Of a stretch of 41,379 bases of DNA, positions 32,218 through 41,314 are shown piece after piece (the first letter of the stretch is position 1; each line of letters opens with the position of its first letter). The position numbers and the translations under genes are program-made. The DNA is from Desmonostoc vinosum HA7617-LM4. GTDB taxonomy: Bacteria; Cyanobacteriota; Cyanobacteriia; Cyanobacteriales; Nostocaceae. The notes below the pieces were generated by a model. It ran no database searches and was not told where the DNA came from. It saw only the letters and a program-made list of their open reading frames with translations. Location: contig JAHHHC010000053.1 of assembly GCA_019359515.1 (NCBI GenBank), positions 1 through 41,379 of the forward strand. The letters run 5' to 3'.

Positions 32218-33678
32218 CTATTCCTCCCCACCTTGCTTCGCGCCTATATGAGGACTTTCGCGTTTCGTTAAAACAGCTGACTGTAGTTGTGAGATAAACC
32301 ACTCCTGATCCCAAGATTGCGGCAGCTGGGATAAGCCAAGGCGAACAACAACCAGTTTATGGGATGGAATCATCGTCAGAAACTGGGCTTGATGACCTGA
32401 TGCTATATACATGTCATTTGCAAGTGGGGGAGAAATAACTTGAGTGCTGGCAAACATAGGCGGAAACTTTAACCAAAAATGGGCCCCATACCTTTGCTTG
32501 GGATCTGATGGTGTTGGTGTTGTCGAGTATTTCACCCATCCTTCAGGTAGGATACGTTCACCATACCATTCACCATCTTGGAGATAGAGCCAGCCAAACT
32601 TTGCCCAATCCCTCGCAGTTGCATACATGAACGATGAACCGACAAATGTTCCTGAAGCATCAGGCTCAAGAATCGCACTGTGCATACCGATACGGTTGAA
32701 TAAAGCACGGCGCGGGAAGGCAAAATAATCAGCCTCGCCAACGGTGTTACGAATAATGCGTGAGAGAATATTAGTTGTACCACTAGAGTAGTACCATTTT
32801 GTATCTGGTTTCGCTTCTAATAACTTGTTAGCTGCATAAGATGCGGCATCGTTGCTATTAAAAAGCATGATTGTGCAGTCTTCTAAAAGATTGGTGTAAC
32901 TTTCTGTAAACTTCAGACCACTGCTCATTCGCAAAAGCTGATCAAGGGTAATATCCTGTCGAAGATCGCCCGGTTGACTCCATTCGGGTAGAAGCTTGTT
33001 GTCACTGAGGGATAGTTTGCCTTGATACACAAGAATGCCAATTAAGGCATTGATTACACTCTTAGTCATCGACCATCCAATGAGTGGAGTATCGCTTGAA
33101 AAGCCCTCAGCATAACGTTCAGCGACAATATGACCATCGTAAATCACGACTACTGCTCTTGTTCGACCTAATCGGTTGGGATTAGGCTCAGAAAAAGCAA
33201 TATCAACAGTTGTATTCAGTTTTGCTATGTCGATGCCAGGGTTAAGATCTTCCGTCTCAACTAATTTTGGTAGCAAGTCCAATTTATCTGGCTGCGGATA
33301 AGCTGTTTGTTGTTCCAGCAATTTTTCTTGAGGAAAGTTGTTCACTAAAGTACAACCAAGTCCTGGACGAAAGATAGCCTTGCGTTTGATTAAACCGAAT
33401 ACTGAAGTTGTAACGGACTGTTCTTGGTAGTTAATTTCAGCACTGATGTATTTGAGAAGCGCTAAATCGTCAACTAGTAAATCTTGATTTTGTACTGAAA
33501 TGGCATCTCGTTGAGAAACAAATACGCCTGAGCAGAGTATTTTGGCTTTATAGGCTATTGCCACAATGGCATATTGGCGAAATAGATAGAAACCGAAGAT
33601 TAGCACAACGATCGCGATCGCAGCAATACTAAGCTCCCAAAACAGCGGTTTGATCAATGTCTCCATCAGCAACCTCAT
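32218..33678 (-). CDS. Beta-lactamase-fold serine hydrolase (6-aminohexanoate-dimer hydrolase-like)
   Basis: A 486-residue protein with one N-terminal membrane anchor (about 14-34, ELSIAAIAIVVLIFGFYLF) and a catalytic domain from about 150. SMTK (203-206) is the SxxK nucleophile motif. YYSSG (296-300) stands where YxN is usual. SGHQAQ (about 437-442) replaces KTG, as in NylB-type enzymes. Members of this family hydrolyse amides or esters, and few true beta-lactamases are included. The physiological substrate is unknown. Orientation: anchored at the cytoplasmic or outer face of the membrane, with the catalytic domain probably periplasmic. MITE copy 3 lies directly downstream. Confidence 0.85.
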   Translation of the reverse strand: MRLLMETLIKPLFWELSIAAIAIVVLIFGFYLFRQYAIVAIAYKAKILCSGVFVSQRDAISVQNQDLLVDDLALLKYISAEINYQEQSVTTSVFGLIKRKAIFRPGLGCTLVNNFPQEKLLEQQTAYPQPDKLDLLPKLVETEDLNPGIDIAKLNTTVDIAFSEPNPNRLGRTRAVVVIYDGHIVAERYAEGFSSDTPLIGWSMTKSVINALIGILVYQGKLSLSDNKLLPEWSQPGDLRQDITLDQLLRMSSGLKFTESYTNLLEDCTIMLFNSNDAASYAANKLLEAKPDTKWYYSSGTTNILSRIIRNTVGEADYFAFPRRALFNRIGMHSAILEPDASGTFVGSSFMYATARDWAKFGWLYLQDGEWYGERILPEGWVKYSTTPTPSDPKQRYGAHFWLKFPPMFASTQVISPPLANDMYIASGHQAQFLTMIPSHKLVVVRLGLSQLPQSWDQEWFISQLQSAVLTKRESPHIGAKQGGEE

Positions 33679-34042
33679 ACACCTGATAACTGTTCACTGA
33701 TTTAAATATGAGCTAACTCATAGAACTTAGCAGTTGTCTTCCTTAAACTAAGGCTAAATGAACCGGGAAATCACACAACTCACAGAACTTACGCAGTGTC
33801 AAGTGTTTCAGCGCGTCAGTCTTAAGTCTTAGAAAGAATCTCAACCGCAAGCAGGTTTTGCTAAGATGGCTAATTGTGCAATACTACTTAAAGTAACTTA
33901 ACATTTCTACATTATTTTTGAGTTTTTGCGCTGTCTAGTGCAAAACACTGCCCTCAGATAGACTTTTCTTACTGGTGGTTGGTGGTATTTGTCATGACTA
34001 TGATTTGAGAAGTTTTAGCGAAATGCTACCCGGAGTAAGAAC
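33679..34042. other. 364-bp divergent promoter region
   Basis: Between the minus-strand hydrolase and the plus-strand crtW. It must hold the promoters of both. No operator or repeat that I recognise is present. A CGGAGTAAG sequence before the GTG at 34043 is the likely crtW ribosome binding site. Confidence 0.45.
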
Positions 34043-34807
34043 GTGATAGAGTTAGAACAACCGCTTGGTATTCAAATAAAACTAAACCCACTAGTGAAGA
34101 ATAAATCTTCGTTATTGGGACTTTTCATTGCTAGTTGTATTATTGGCCTATGGGCTATTAGTCTGATTATCTTACTTTGTCTTGATACATCTAGAATTCC
34201 CAGTTTTATATTGTGTTTTCTTATAGTTTGGCAAACATTTTTATATACAGGATTATTTATTACAGCCCATGATGCGATGCATGGAGTAGTATTTCCTCAA
34301 AATCCTAAATTCAACCATCTGATTGGGTTATTATGCCTAACTTTATATGGTTTTTTACCTTATCAAAAACTATTACGAAAACATTGGTTACATCACCATA
34401 ATCCAGCGACTCAAGTAGACCCAGATTTTCATAATAGCAAACATAAAAGTTTTTTTGGTTGGTACTTTTATTTTATGAAAAATTACTGGAGTTGGAGACA
34501 AATTATTACTCTAACGATTATTTATAACTTTGCTCATTACTTACTGCATATTCCCCATGCCAATTTAATTTACCTTTGGTCAGTTCCGGCAATTTTAAGT
34601 TCGTTGCAATTATTTTATTTTGGTACTTTTTTACCTCACAGTGAGCCGATTGGTGGTTACATTCAGCCTCATTGTGCCCAAACTATTAACCGTCCGATTT
34701 GGTGGTCATTTATTACCTGCTATCATTTTGGCTACCACAAAGAACATCATGAATATCCTCATATTCCTTGGTGGAAGCTACCAGAAATTTATCAAAAACA
34801 TCTGTAG
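34043..34807 (+). CDS. crtW: Beta-carotene ketolase (CrtW type)
   Basis: A 254-residue membrane-bound di-iron oxygenase that adds keto groups at C4/C4' of beta-carotene, giving echinenone and canthaxanthin. Histidine boxes are HDAMH (76-80), HWLHHH (114-119) and HKEHHEYPH near the C-terminus. The long conserved stretches FLYTGLFITAHDAMHGVVFP, SLQLFYFGTFLPHSEPIGGY and FITCYHFGYH match CrtW of Nostoc as I remember it. Four hydrophobic segments are present. It begins with GTG after CGGAGTAAG. Ketocarotenoids in cyanobacteria serve photoprotection, including OCP. Standalone gene with its own terminator. Confidence 0.93.
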   Translation: MIELEQPLGIQIKLNPLVKNKSSLLGLFIASCIIGLWAISLIILLCLDTSRIPSFILCFLIVWQTFLYTGLFITAHDAMHGVVFPQNPKFNHLIGLLCLTLYGFLPYQKLLRKHWLHHHNPATQVDPDFHNSKHKSFFGWYFYFMKNYWSWRQIITLTIIYNFAHYLLHIPHANLIYLWSVPAILSSLQLFYFGTFLPHSEPIGGYIQPHCAQTINRPIWWSFITCYHFGYHKEHHEYPHIPWWKLPEIYQKHL

Positions 34808-34834
34808 AAACGCTGTTTGCAGCGTTTCTTTATA
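34807..34834 (+). terminator. Rho-independent terminator of crtW
   Basis: GAAACGCTG-TTTG-CAGCGTTTC forms a perfect 9-bp stem with a 4-base loop starting at the last base of the crtW stop codon, followed by TTTATAAT. Confidence 0.8.
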
Positions 34835-34962
34835 ATATAAGTATCTGACTTGATTAATGAAATTATTTGCGTAGATAAGAAGTGGAAAGTAGTGAGTTTC
34901 AAGGTATACGGATTTTTTTCACTAAATCAAATATGAGTCCTATGAAACCTGTATTTACCAAA

Positions 34963-35805
34963 TTAACCATAGGCACCACTGGGAAGAAACCCTAACAGTT
35001 GCTTCAATCTCTCGTCTGCTTCTTCATAGCAGTGACTTGGCATTTGATAATTCATAAATGGTGCATACTTGTGTCCAACCAGTCTTTTTGCATAAGTAAT
35101 CTGCGTAATGTAGCGAGTGATAGAGGAAGAGTTTCTAGAACCTCTATGCCATACCTGATTGTTAAAACAAACAGCGGAACCCATTGTTGCTAAGCAGCTA
35201 TAAATTCGATCTTCATATCCAGAAATATCACCATCGCACAACTTACCAAACAGATGAGATCCTGGAATCACCTGAGTTGGCCCATTTTCTTGAGATAGTA
35301 CATCTGTTAAGTAGTAATTGACTGTGAATGCAAGAACATTCAAGCGAATGTTAGTTAAGGGTTTTCCATCAAGCGAAATTACATGGGGTGTATCGTCTTG
35401 ATGCCATGCATTTTTAGCTAATCCGTCAGTTTCTGGAGGAATTTTAAATGAGTTATTGTGAATAACATGAATTATGTTAGCGTTGGGAATACCATCATCC
35501 ATTGAGTAGCCTGTTCCATTTGCTCCACCAATTAAAAATTCTGCAAACGTCACGATTGGTTCTAAATTAAAAAGCTTCAGGTTCTGCTGAGAATGCTCGA
35601 ACATTCGCTTCATTATTTTCTTGGATTTCTGATAGTTTTTGCCTTCGTTTTTTTTAAGAGTTTCATCTAAATCATTTCTGAGAAGCTCACATTGTTCGGG
35701 TGTCAACACATTAGGAATCACAATAAACCCATGAGTATGAAAATATTCAATCCATTCATTTAGTAGCTCTGTAGTCGGCTGTTTACCAGTTAGATATTCA
35801 AGCAT
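34963..35805 (-). CDS. Phytanoyl-CoA dioxygenase (PhyH)-like Fe(II)/2-oxoglutarate oxygenase
   Basis: A 280-residue cupin-fold oxygenase. H135 and D137 (WHQDDTPH) plus H220 (QVWHRGSRNSS) make the iron triad. R231 (in SITRY) is well placed to bind 2-oxoglutarate. The EYFHTHGFIVIPNVLTPEQCELL opening is typical of PhyH proteins. The substrate is unknown; bacterial PhyH members often hydroxylate secondary metabolites or amino-acid derivatives. It faces crtW convergently across 155 bp, so the two are not an operon. It could still act on a product of another cluster. Confidence 0.85.
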   Translation of the reverse strand: MLEYLTGKQPTTELLNEWIEYFHTHGFIVIPNVLTPEQCELLRNDLDETLKKNEGKNYQKSKKIMKRMFEHSQQNLKLFNLEPIVTFAEFLIGGANGTGYSMDDGIPNANIIHVIHNNSFKIPPETDGLAKNAWHQDDTPHVISLDGKPLTNIRLNVLAFTVNYYLTDVLSQENGPTQVIPGSHLFGKLCDGDISGYEDRIYSCLATMGSAVCFNNQVWHRGSRNSSSITRYITQITYAKRLVGHKYAPFMNYQMPSHCYEEADERLKQLLGFLPSGAYG

Positions 35806-36078
35806 TTTCTTCCTTTATTTTTCTTGATATTGACCAAGCCATTTGGGCAGGGACATTGGTGACAAGTTAAAAACAAATGCATTTTGTCAATACGTCCAAG
35901 TATAGAAATTAGCCTAATGGCGAGTTGAAGATGCTTTTAATACTGTAAAACGACTTTTAGATTCCAGAGCAGAAGCGAAAGGCGGTTTCGGTGATTGGGT
36001 TTTAAATTTAGTAAGGTAGGATGTATATACTCAAGTAAGGATTCCTTACATTTGATAGCAAAGGCTAGGAGGCAAGTC

Positions 36079-36300
36079 ATGCTCGCCAAGTTAACCTCTA
36101 AGAATCAACTAACGCTGCCTAAAAGTATTACCCGTGAAATCGGGGAGGCTGAGTATTTTGAGGTAAAGGTGGAGGGTGGGCAAATTATTCTGACTCCTGT
36201 AAAAATTCATCGGGCTGATGCGGTTCGATCTAAGCTGGCGGATTTAGGACTGAGTGAGCAGGATGTGGCTGATGCAGTGGCTTGGGCGCGTCAGTCGTAA
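36079..36300 (+). CDS. AbrB/MazE-type antitoxin
   Basis: A 73-residue swapped-hairpin DNA-binding protein: MLAKLTSKNQLTLPKSITREIGEAEYFEVKVEGGQIILTP is the SpoVT/AbrB pattern. The C-terminal helix (DAVRSKLADLGLSEQDVADAVAWAR) would wrap the toxin. AGGAGG at 36067-36072 sets the ATG at 36079; a longer frame upstream is not supported. It ends in TAATG shared with the toxin start, so the pair is translationally coupled and probably autoregulated. Confidence 0.88.
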   Translation: MLAKLTSKNQLTLPKSITREIGEAEYFEVKVEGGQIILTPVKIHRADAVRSKLADLGLSEQDVADAVAWARQS

Positions 36301-36728
36301 TGGGTTGTCCACGGGTGGTAATTGATACTAATATCATCATCTCGGCCCTGATATTTGGGGGCAGAGTATCTAGGCTTCGTTTGGCATGGCAGGACGATCT
36401 CTTCACTCCCGTGGTTTCTAAAGCGACAACGACTGAGTTAATCCGAGTGCTGGCTTATCCAAAGTTTAAGCTCACGCCAACTGAGCAAGAAGATTTACTA
36501 TCGGATTACATACTCTTTTGTGAAGTTGTAGCGATGCCCGACCGCTTGCCTGTAATTCCTGAATGTCGTGACCCGTTTGATGTGCCTTTTTTACTTTTGG
36601 CTGTGGTCAGTGAGGCAGATTATCTCGTGACGGGCGATCGCGATTTACTCAGTCTAAAAGATAATTTTTCTTGCCCGATTATCACGGCTGAAGATTTTCT
36701 AAATGTTATTGATGGTCAGTCACCCTAA
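36300..36728 (+). CDS. PIN-domain toxin (putative RNase)
   Basis: A 142-residue PIN domain. VVIDTN has D9, TTELIRVL has E46, DPFDVPFLLLAV has D94 and TGDRDLL has D113, the four-acidic-residue RNase site that binds Mg2+. Start ATG overlaps the antitoxin stop by one base (TAATG). It probably cleaves RNA when freed from the antitoxin. The pair stands alone between the PhyH gene and MITE copy 2, a common setting for chromosomal toxin-antitoxin modules. Confidence 0.9.
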   Translation: MGCPRVVIDTNIIISALIFGGRVSRLRLAWQDDLFTPVVSKATTTELIRVLAYPKFKLTPTEQEDLLSDYILFCEVVAMPDRLPVIPECRDPFDVPFLLLAVVSEADYLVTGDRDLLSLKDNFSCPIITAEDFLNVIDGQSP

Positions 36729-36767
36729 TTTTCCGGTGATGCCTAAATGAGGTATGACGACAAACAA

Positions 36768-36936
36768 TAGACTTCTTGCAAAAATACTTGAACCGTCAGA
36801 GACTCAAGTCTCAGCCTAATAGCAAAAGTCCGTTGAAACGGACTAAAAATACTGTTATTAGTCGGTTGAAACCGACTTGAGTTATCAGCCAGAAAATTTA
36901 TTTTCTGGCGAGTATCCGACTTTTGCAAGAGGTCTA
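36768..36936 (-). mobile_element. MITE, family A, copy 2 (reverse orientation)
   Basis: A 169-bp TA-flanked element, nearly identical to 1677-1851 in reverse, with the same four stem-loops. It is about six bases shorter at the GAGACT hairpin. It lies 40 bp after the PIN toxin stop. A 71-codon minus-strand frame within it is not a gene. Confidence 0.83.
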
Positions 36937-37039
36937 ATGAATCGCACAAAAGCAGCATTGCGATCGCTAGTAGTGGTTACAATTTGAAATCTTTATGGGT
37001 ATTTCCCTGTTCTCTCTTAAATACAGGGTATTTGGGTAT

Positions 37040-38137
37040 TTATTTAAAAGCCTCTGAGAGATAATCGGCAGCAGCAGCCACAACTGCGATCGCACTTTCA
37101 TAGTTAAGGCGTGTCGGGCCTAAAACTCCTACACTACCCACTGGTATAGAACTGCGGCGATAGGTAGAAGAAATCAATGTGCAGGTACGTATCGGTTCTA
37201 GTGGGTTTTCTGTACCGATGCGAACTGTTACCCGTGGCTTACCAACTTCATCTACTTCTGGTTCTTCAAAAATTAATGGCCACAGTTGGTCTTGTTCTTC
37301 TTCCAAAAGTTGGATAATTGTTTGCACTTGCTGTAATTGGGAAAATTCGGGTTGACGCAAAACTTCCGCCACACCTCGAACCATAATTTGTGTTGCATTT
37401 GGTGCATGAGTACGACGGGCTAACTCTACAATGGAATTTTTGAGAAATTCGCCATAACGTTGAAACTCCCGGTCTAGTTGACTCCAGTCAAGATTGCCTA
37501 ATTCTAATAAACTGCGTCCCCGCAAGTGACTGTTTAAAAAGTTGGAGACAATTTGTAATTCGCGATCGATTACTTCAGGTTCTGGTTGTATTCCTTCGAT
37601 CGTCGGTGGCAAATCCATCAACTTAGAATGAGTTTCATAGCCATCTGTGACTACAATCAACATGACTCGCCCAGCTTCAAATTGCACCAGTTGCAGATGT
37701 CGCAAAATTGCTGTGGTGGTTTGCGGCATAGTGATCAAGCTAATACACCCACTCAAGGTTGCTAAAATTTGTGCAGCTCCTTGTAGTAAGGCTTCTAAAC
37801 TCCAATCTTCCCACTGGAGGCGTTTTTGTAGTGCTAGTTCTACCTCTTTTGCTAAAATTTCCGTTCGCGTAGCGTCTTGCAAAAAAGGTGTAATTAGCTG
37901 GTCAACATAAATACGATAGCCGGAGTCCGAAGGGACTCGCCCCGCAGAGGTGTGTGGTTGATAAAGTAACCCAGATTTCTCCAAAACACCCATTGCATTC
38001 CGAATTGTGGCTGAGCTAACACCCAGATTGTACTCCTCGACCAAAGCTTTTGAGCCAACAGGCTCCGCTGTTGCAATGTAGTGACGTACCGTTGCCCAAA
38101 GTATATGCTGTTGTCGATTTGTCAATCGGACTTCCAT
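37040..38137 (-). CDS. hrcA: Heat-inducible transcription repressor HrcA
   Basis: A 365-residue repressor. The N-terminal winged helix ([54 protein letters not shown]) is the diagnostic HrcA signature. A GAF-like middle domain and the C-terminal [28 protein letters not shown] complete the family layout. It represses groE and dnaK-type operons by binding CIRCE (TTAGCACTC-N9-GAGTGCTAA). I see no CIRCE in the window, so its own promoter does not appear autoregulated here. Length is normal. Downstream (toward 37040) the next feature is a MITE. Confidence 0.95.
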   Translation of the reverse strand: MEVRLTNRQQHILWATVRHYIATAEPVGSKALVEEYNLGVSSATIRNAMGVLEKSGLLYQPHTSAGRVPSDSGYRIYVDQLITPFLQDATRTEILAKEVELALQKRLQWEDWSLEALLQGAAQILATLSGCISLITMPQTTTAILRHLQLVQFEAGRVMLIVVTDGYETHSKLMDLPPTIEGIQPEPEVIDRELQIVSNFLNSHLRGRSLLELGNLDWSQLDREFQRYGEFLKNSIVELARRTHAPNATQIMVRGVAEVLRQPEFSQLQQVQTIIQLLEEEQDQLWPLIFEEPEVDEVGKPRVTVRIGTENPLEPIRTCTLISSTYRRSSIPVGSVGVLGPTRLNYESAIAVVAAAADYLSEAFK

Positions 38138-38518
38138 AGGATGTGTTTTGCTAGACGCAAAGTTTGATCAAATTTTGCAGATATTAAGGATTTGACCGTA
38201 AAAAAGATGAATATTAGTGAATTAAGATAGCAAAATATTAATTGTATTGTAACGAATGACAGTAGGATTTGTAATCTCTACTTTATATGACTTGACTTTT
38301 GCTAGCAAATCTGCTGATGCAAAACGGTATATATAATAATACTAAAGTAATCAGGCAGTTTTTGTACTAAAAGTTACCAGCTTTTGCTCAAAAACTCGAA
38401 TTAGTTTCCAAGAATGATGTAGCAAGTGGCATGGTTTCCTCCATGAGCGACTGGCGTTAGAAACCCTCCTTTACTCACTGGACTCACCGCGTCAACCAAA
38501 ACGCGAAATCTAAAAAAC
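38138..38518. other. 381-bp intergenic region with a repeat at its right end
   Basis: AT-rich DNA with the hrcA promoter at its left, no gene, and the 105-bp repeat from 38418. TTATATGACTTGACTTTTGC and GTATATATAATAAT (about 38325) are promoter-like words, but their direction is uncertain. Confidence 0.45.
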
Positions 38519-38522
38519 CTAC
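38418..38522 (+). repeat. 105-bp interspersed repeat, copy 2
   Basis: Same orientation and length as 25975-26079, ending ACGCGAAATCTAAAAAACCT-AC. Its last bases include the histidine kinase stop codon (TAG on the minus strand at 38519-38521), so the kinase's 3' end was set or trimmed by the repeat. Confidence 0.75.
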
Positions 38523-40462
38523 TCATTAGAAAAGCTAGCTACTACTGCTGCCAACTCAAAAGGGTTGATGGGCTTAGCTAGGTGTCTTTGAAATCCTGCT
38601 TGCAATGCCTTGTGTTGATCATCTTCTCTGGCAAAGGCGGTTAGGGCAATAGCTGGCAAATGTTTGATATTTCCAGGCAGCTGTCTAACTTTGCGGATTA
38701 GTGAGTAACCATCTTCATCTGGCATTCCGATATCACATAATAAAACATCAGGTGCTAGTTGAGCGAATATTTGTAGGGCTTCAGCCGCAGATGCTGCTGT
38801 ATTTACTTGGGCTTCACACTGCTCAAGAATAAATTTGAGCATTTCACGGGTATCCTCATCATCATCGACCACTAAGATTTGTAAACCATTAAGTGATGGA
38901 AACTCATTCGCTTGTCCTAATTTGCTGGGGGTTAACTGCATCGATTGTGGCTTGTCGATGGGTAGCTGCACTGTAAAAGTGGCTCCTTGACCAACACCGT
39001 CACTTGCTGCATGGATTGTACCTTTGTGCATGGCGAGGAGATGATGAGCGATCGCTAAACCCAATCCCAGCCCACCGTATTTTCTAGTTATAGTGCTATC
39101 TGCTTGACGAAAGCGATCAAATACGTGTGGGAGAAAATCAGCACTAATTCCTTGTCCAGTGTCACTGACAGTGAGTTGAGCTTGGGTATTGACTTGCTCA
39201 AGCCAAACCTGTACTCGTCCGCCTTGAGGAGTAAATTTGATGGCGTTGGATAGCAAATTCCAGACTATTTGCTGCAATCGCTCTGAGTCTCCCATCACTT
39301 GACCGACAGCAGGGTCGAGAATCGACTCAATAGAGATGAATTTAGCTTTAGCTAGCGGTTGTATGTCTTCAATGACTGCATTGACAACCGTGACTAAATG
39401 TACTGGTCGCATATCCAGAGTGATTCTATTCTGAATAATGCGCGAGACATCGAGGATATCATTAATCAACTTGTTTTGGAGTCGGGCATTGCGCTCGATT
39501 GTTTCCAAAGCTTTAACTGTATTTGCTGTATCTAGCTGCTGTTTTCTGAGCAGTTGCGCCCACCCTAACATCGAGTTGAGTGGGGTACGGAGTTCATGGG
39601 AAACGATCGCCAAAAACTCATCCTTAATTTTGTTTGCTGCTTGTGCTTCAATTCGGGCAGATCGATCGCGTGCGAGGGCAACTTTTAGCTGCTGTTCGCT
39701 TTGCTTGAGTTCTTCTTCAGCTCGTTTGCGATCGCTAATATCCTCCATTAACCCATCAACAATGGTTGTGTCAGCAAATTTGGTGAAAGTCTTACTTAGT
39801 CGTACCCAGATAATTGTACCGTCGGCTCTTTGCACTTGAATTTCGCGATCGCGGATAATACCATTAGCCTTTAATTGGCCCAGAAGTTCAGTGTAGTCTT
39901 GGGGTTGAAAATATGGTTCCAGAGTTTGATTTTCTAAGATTTCCGTCAGAGAATTAATACCCAAAAGACGTAGAAATGCCGGATTACCATCGATTAAAGT
40001 GCCATCTACAGTACAGCGATAAACTCCCACATTCAAATTATTCAGCAAAGTTTGCAGACGCCTTTCTACACCTGCGGCTTTGCGTTGAGCCTGGGCTTGT
40101 TCCCAGGCACGGCGCACAGCTGCGGGTAAGCGTACATAGTGGTTAGGAGACTTAATCACATAATCATCCAACCCCGATTTCATTGCCTCAACCGCGATTT
40201 CTTGTGTACCACTATTAGTAAACATGACCACCGGGCGATCGGGATAGCGGCTTTTAATGGTTCTAAGTACAGTTAAACCATCATTCCAGCGCAGTTGATA
40301 ATCGGTAATCACCAAATCAAACTGTCCTGTCGTCAATGCTTCATTTAATTCTTGTGCTTGAGTAATCTCTTGGATCTTGAGTTCACAGAGTTCTTGCTCT
40401 AGCGCATGAATCGCCAAAAGACGGTCATTATAGCTGTCATCAATCAAGAGAATGCGTAACAT
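38519..40462 (-). CDS. Hybrid sensor histidine kinase (REC-PAS-HisKA-HATPase-REC)
   Basis: A 647-residue cytosolic hybrid kinase. REC1 spans 1-125 with phospho-acceptor D54 (VITDYQL). A PAS domain at about 135-245 precedes a coiled coil. The H box is [11 protein letters not shown] with H289. The N and G boxes include [16 protein letters not shown] and [12 protein letters not shown]2 at about 525-645 has VDDDED and [13 protein letters not shown]. There is no membrane segment, so the signal is internal or arrives by phosphorelay. The mRNA region just before ATG is a CCCCAAT minisatellite with no Shine-Dalgarno. A broken response-regulator gene lies upstream on the same strand, so the two probably once formed an operon. 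Confidence 0.93.
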   Translation of the reverse strand: MLRILLIDDSYNDRLLAIHALEQELCELKIQEITQAQELNEALTTGQFDLVITDYQLRWNDGLTVLRTIKSRYPDRPVVMFTNSGTQEIAVEAMKSGLDDYVIKSPNHYVRLPAAVRRAWEQAQAQRKAAGVERRLQTLLNNLNVGVYRCTVDGTLIDGNPAFLRLLGINSLTEILENQTLEPYFQPQDYTELLGQLKANGIIRDREIQVQRADGTIIWVRLSKTFTKFADTTIVDGLMEDISDRKRAEEELKQSEQQLKVALARDRSARIEAQAANKIKDEFLAIVSHELRTPLNSMLGWAQLLRKQQLDTANTVKALETIERNARLQNKLINDILDVSRIIQNRITLDMRPVHLVTVVNAVIEDIQPLAKAKFISIESILDPAVGQVMGDSERLQQIVWNLLSNAIKFTPQGGRVQVWLEQVNTQAQLTVSDTGQGISADFLPHVFDRFRQADSTITRKYGGLGLGLAIAHHLLAMHKGTIHAASDGVGQGATFTVQLPIDKPQSMQLTPSKLGQANEFPSLNGLQILVVDDDEDTREMLKFILEQCEAQVNTAASAAEALQIFAQLAPDVLLCDIGMPDEDGYSLIRKVRQLPGNIKHLPAIALTAFAREDDQHKALQAGFQRHLAKPINPFELAAVVASFSNE

Positions 40463-40463
40463 G

Positions 40464-40575
40464 TTGGGGATTGGGGATTGGGGATTGGGGATTGGGGATT
40501 GGGGATTGGGGATTGGGGATTGGGGATTGGGGATTGGGGATTGGGGATTGGGGATTGGGGATTGGGGATTGGGGA
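40464..40575. repeat. 7-bp minisatellite (TTGGGGA)16
   Basis: Sixteen uninterrupted copies of TTGGGGA, ending at GGGGAATTGG. It starts two bases from the histidine kinase ATG. GGGG runs every seven bases could form G-quadruplexes on the + strand. On the minus strand the repeats read IPNPQSP in translation; the frames produced are not genes. Confidence 0.95.
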
Positions 40576-40615
40576 ATTGGTGAGACCAGCCCCGTTTTAG
40601 CGGTCTTTGTTACGA

Positions 40616-40660
40616 TAGCGCAGCGTAAAGCCTGCGGCATAGCTTCGCTTAGAGCGAGTC
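40616..40660 (+). repeat. Interspersed repeat copy (partner at 655-698)
   Basis: TAGCGCAGCGTAAAGCCTGC...TTCGCTTAGAGCGAGTC matches 655-698 with one or two differences, in the same orientation. It sits between the two minisatellites. The rest of 40576-40753 has no gene. Confidence 0.8.
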
Positions 40661-40736
40661 TTCTCCCAAGGGGAGACGCCAAAGGCGAACGAGCGTCTGG
40701 GGGGCTAGCGAACCTGAAGGGGAATGGGGGGAATTG

Positions 40737-41039
40737 TCATTGATTATTTCTCCGTGTCCCCGCGTCCCCGCGTCCCCGCGTCCCCGCGTCCCCGCGTCCC
40801 CGCGTCCCCGCGTCCCCGCGTCCCCGCGTCCCCGCGTCCCCGCGTCCCCGCGTCTCCTTCATCTCCCTCATCCCCCCAGTCCCACTATCCTGTCCAGATA
40901 AATACAACACTGCGGCATCACCATCATTAACAATTTGCAAGGGGTTAGCAATGTTGGCTTTGCGGAGCGCTCGTTGCAGCAACAGGACATCACGAGGATT
41001 ATCCTCTACAAGCAGAATAGTGTCTTGCTCTTGACTCAT
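40737..41039 (-). pseudogene. Truncated Rcp1-like response regulator, broken by a minisatellite
   Basis: The first ~50 residues ([44 protein letters not shown]) match the start of Rcp1-type receivers associated with cyanobacterial phytochromes. After YLSGQ the sequence changes to the minisatellite, reading RGRGDAGT repeatedly, and ends in RRNNQ. The phospho-acceptor Asp, Thr/Ser and Lys parts of the receiver are missing, so the product cannot work as a normal response regulator. The start codon and acidic pair E/D are intact. It precedes the kinase gene on the same strand. A still expressed repeat protein is possible but unlikely. Confidence 0.8.
40754..40857. repeat. 8-bp minisatellite (GCGTCCCC), 11 perfect plus 2 imperfect units
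   Basis: Eleven perfect GCGTCCCC units at 40762-40849 are flanked by GTGTCCCC and GCGTCTCC. Since 8 is not a multiple of 3, a 24-bp period gives an 8-residue repeat (RGRGDAGT) in the broken response regulator. The reverse complement unit (GGGGACGC) also occurs in the repeat at 503-536 and around 20030. Confidence 0.95.
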
Positions 41040-41129
41040 GAAATTTTTTGCACAAGTATTTATTGAAGAGATTTGAATCTGGGGATTCAGAGAATTTTAA
41101 AGGTTTTTAACTAATTCGCCGTAAGTCTC

Positions 41130-41158
41130 CCACTGAATTCGGTACTCCAAATCAGTGG
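41130..41158 (+). mobile_element. Possible left-end hairpin of a TnpB-type transposon
   Basis: CCACTGA and TCAGTGG pair around a 15-base loop. A second hairpin, CTTCC-CGTAA-GGAAG, is at 41202-41216. Such subterminal hairpins are expected at IS200/IS605 left ends. They lie 150-185 bp before the tnpB start. The exact left boundary is not determined. Confidence 0.4.
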
Positions 41159-41314
41159 TGGGATATAAGGCGGGCTGCGACGATTGCATCTTTAAGCAAT
41201 TCTTCCCGTAAGGAAGACAGAGAAAAGATGTATGAGGAGTAGCCAAATATTTTCGGAACCATGTTACTGAAATATGTATATAATAGTAACAGGTCGATAT
41301 TTGGAGAAGTCGAG

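Noticed and set aside
32218-33678. Antibiotic-resistance beta-lactamase
   Set aside because: The KTG-equivalent is HQA and YxN is YSS, as in NylB-like esterases/amidases; it also has an N-terminal membrane anchor.
36979-38300. CIRCE operator near hrcA
   Set aside because: No TTAGCACTC-N9-GAGTGCTAA could be found around the gene.
40471-40743. 90-codon frame rich in Gly-Asp-Trp-Gly-Leu
   Set aside because: It is only the TTGGGGA minisatellite read in frame; so is the opposite-strand frame at 40440-40682.
40464-40857. Possible CRISPR array
   Set aside because: The repeats are 7 and 8 bp in perfect tandem with no spacers; they are minisatellites.
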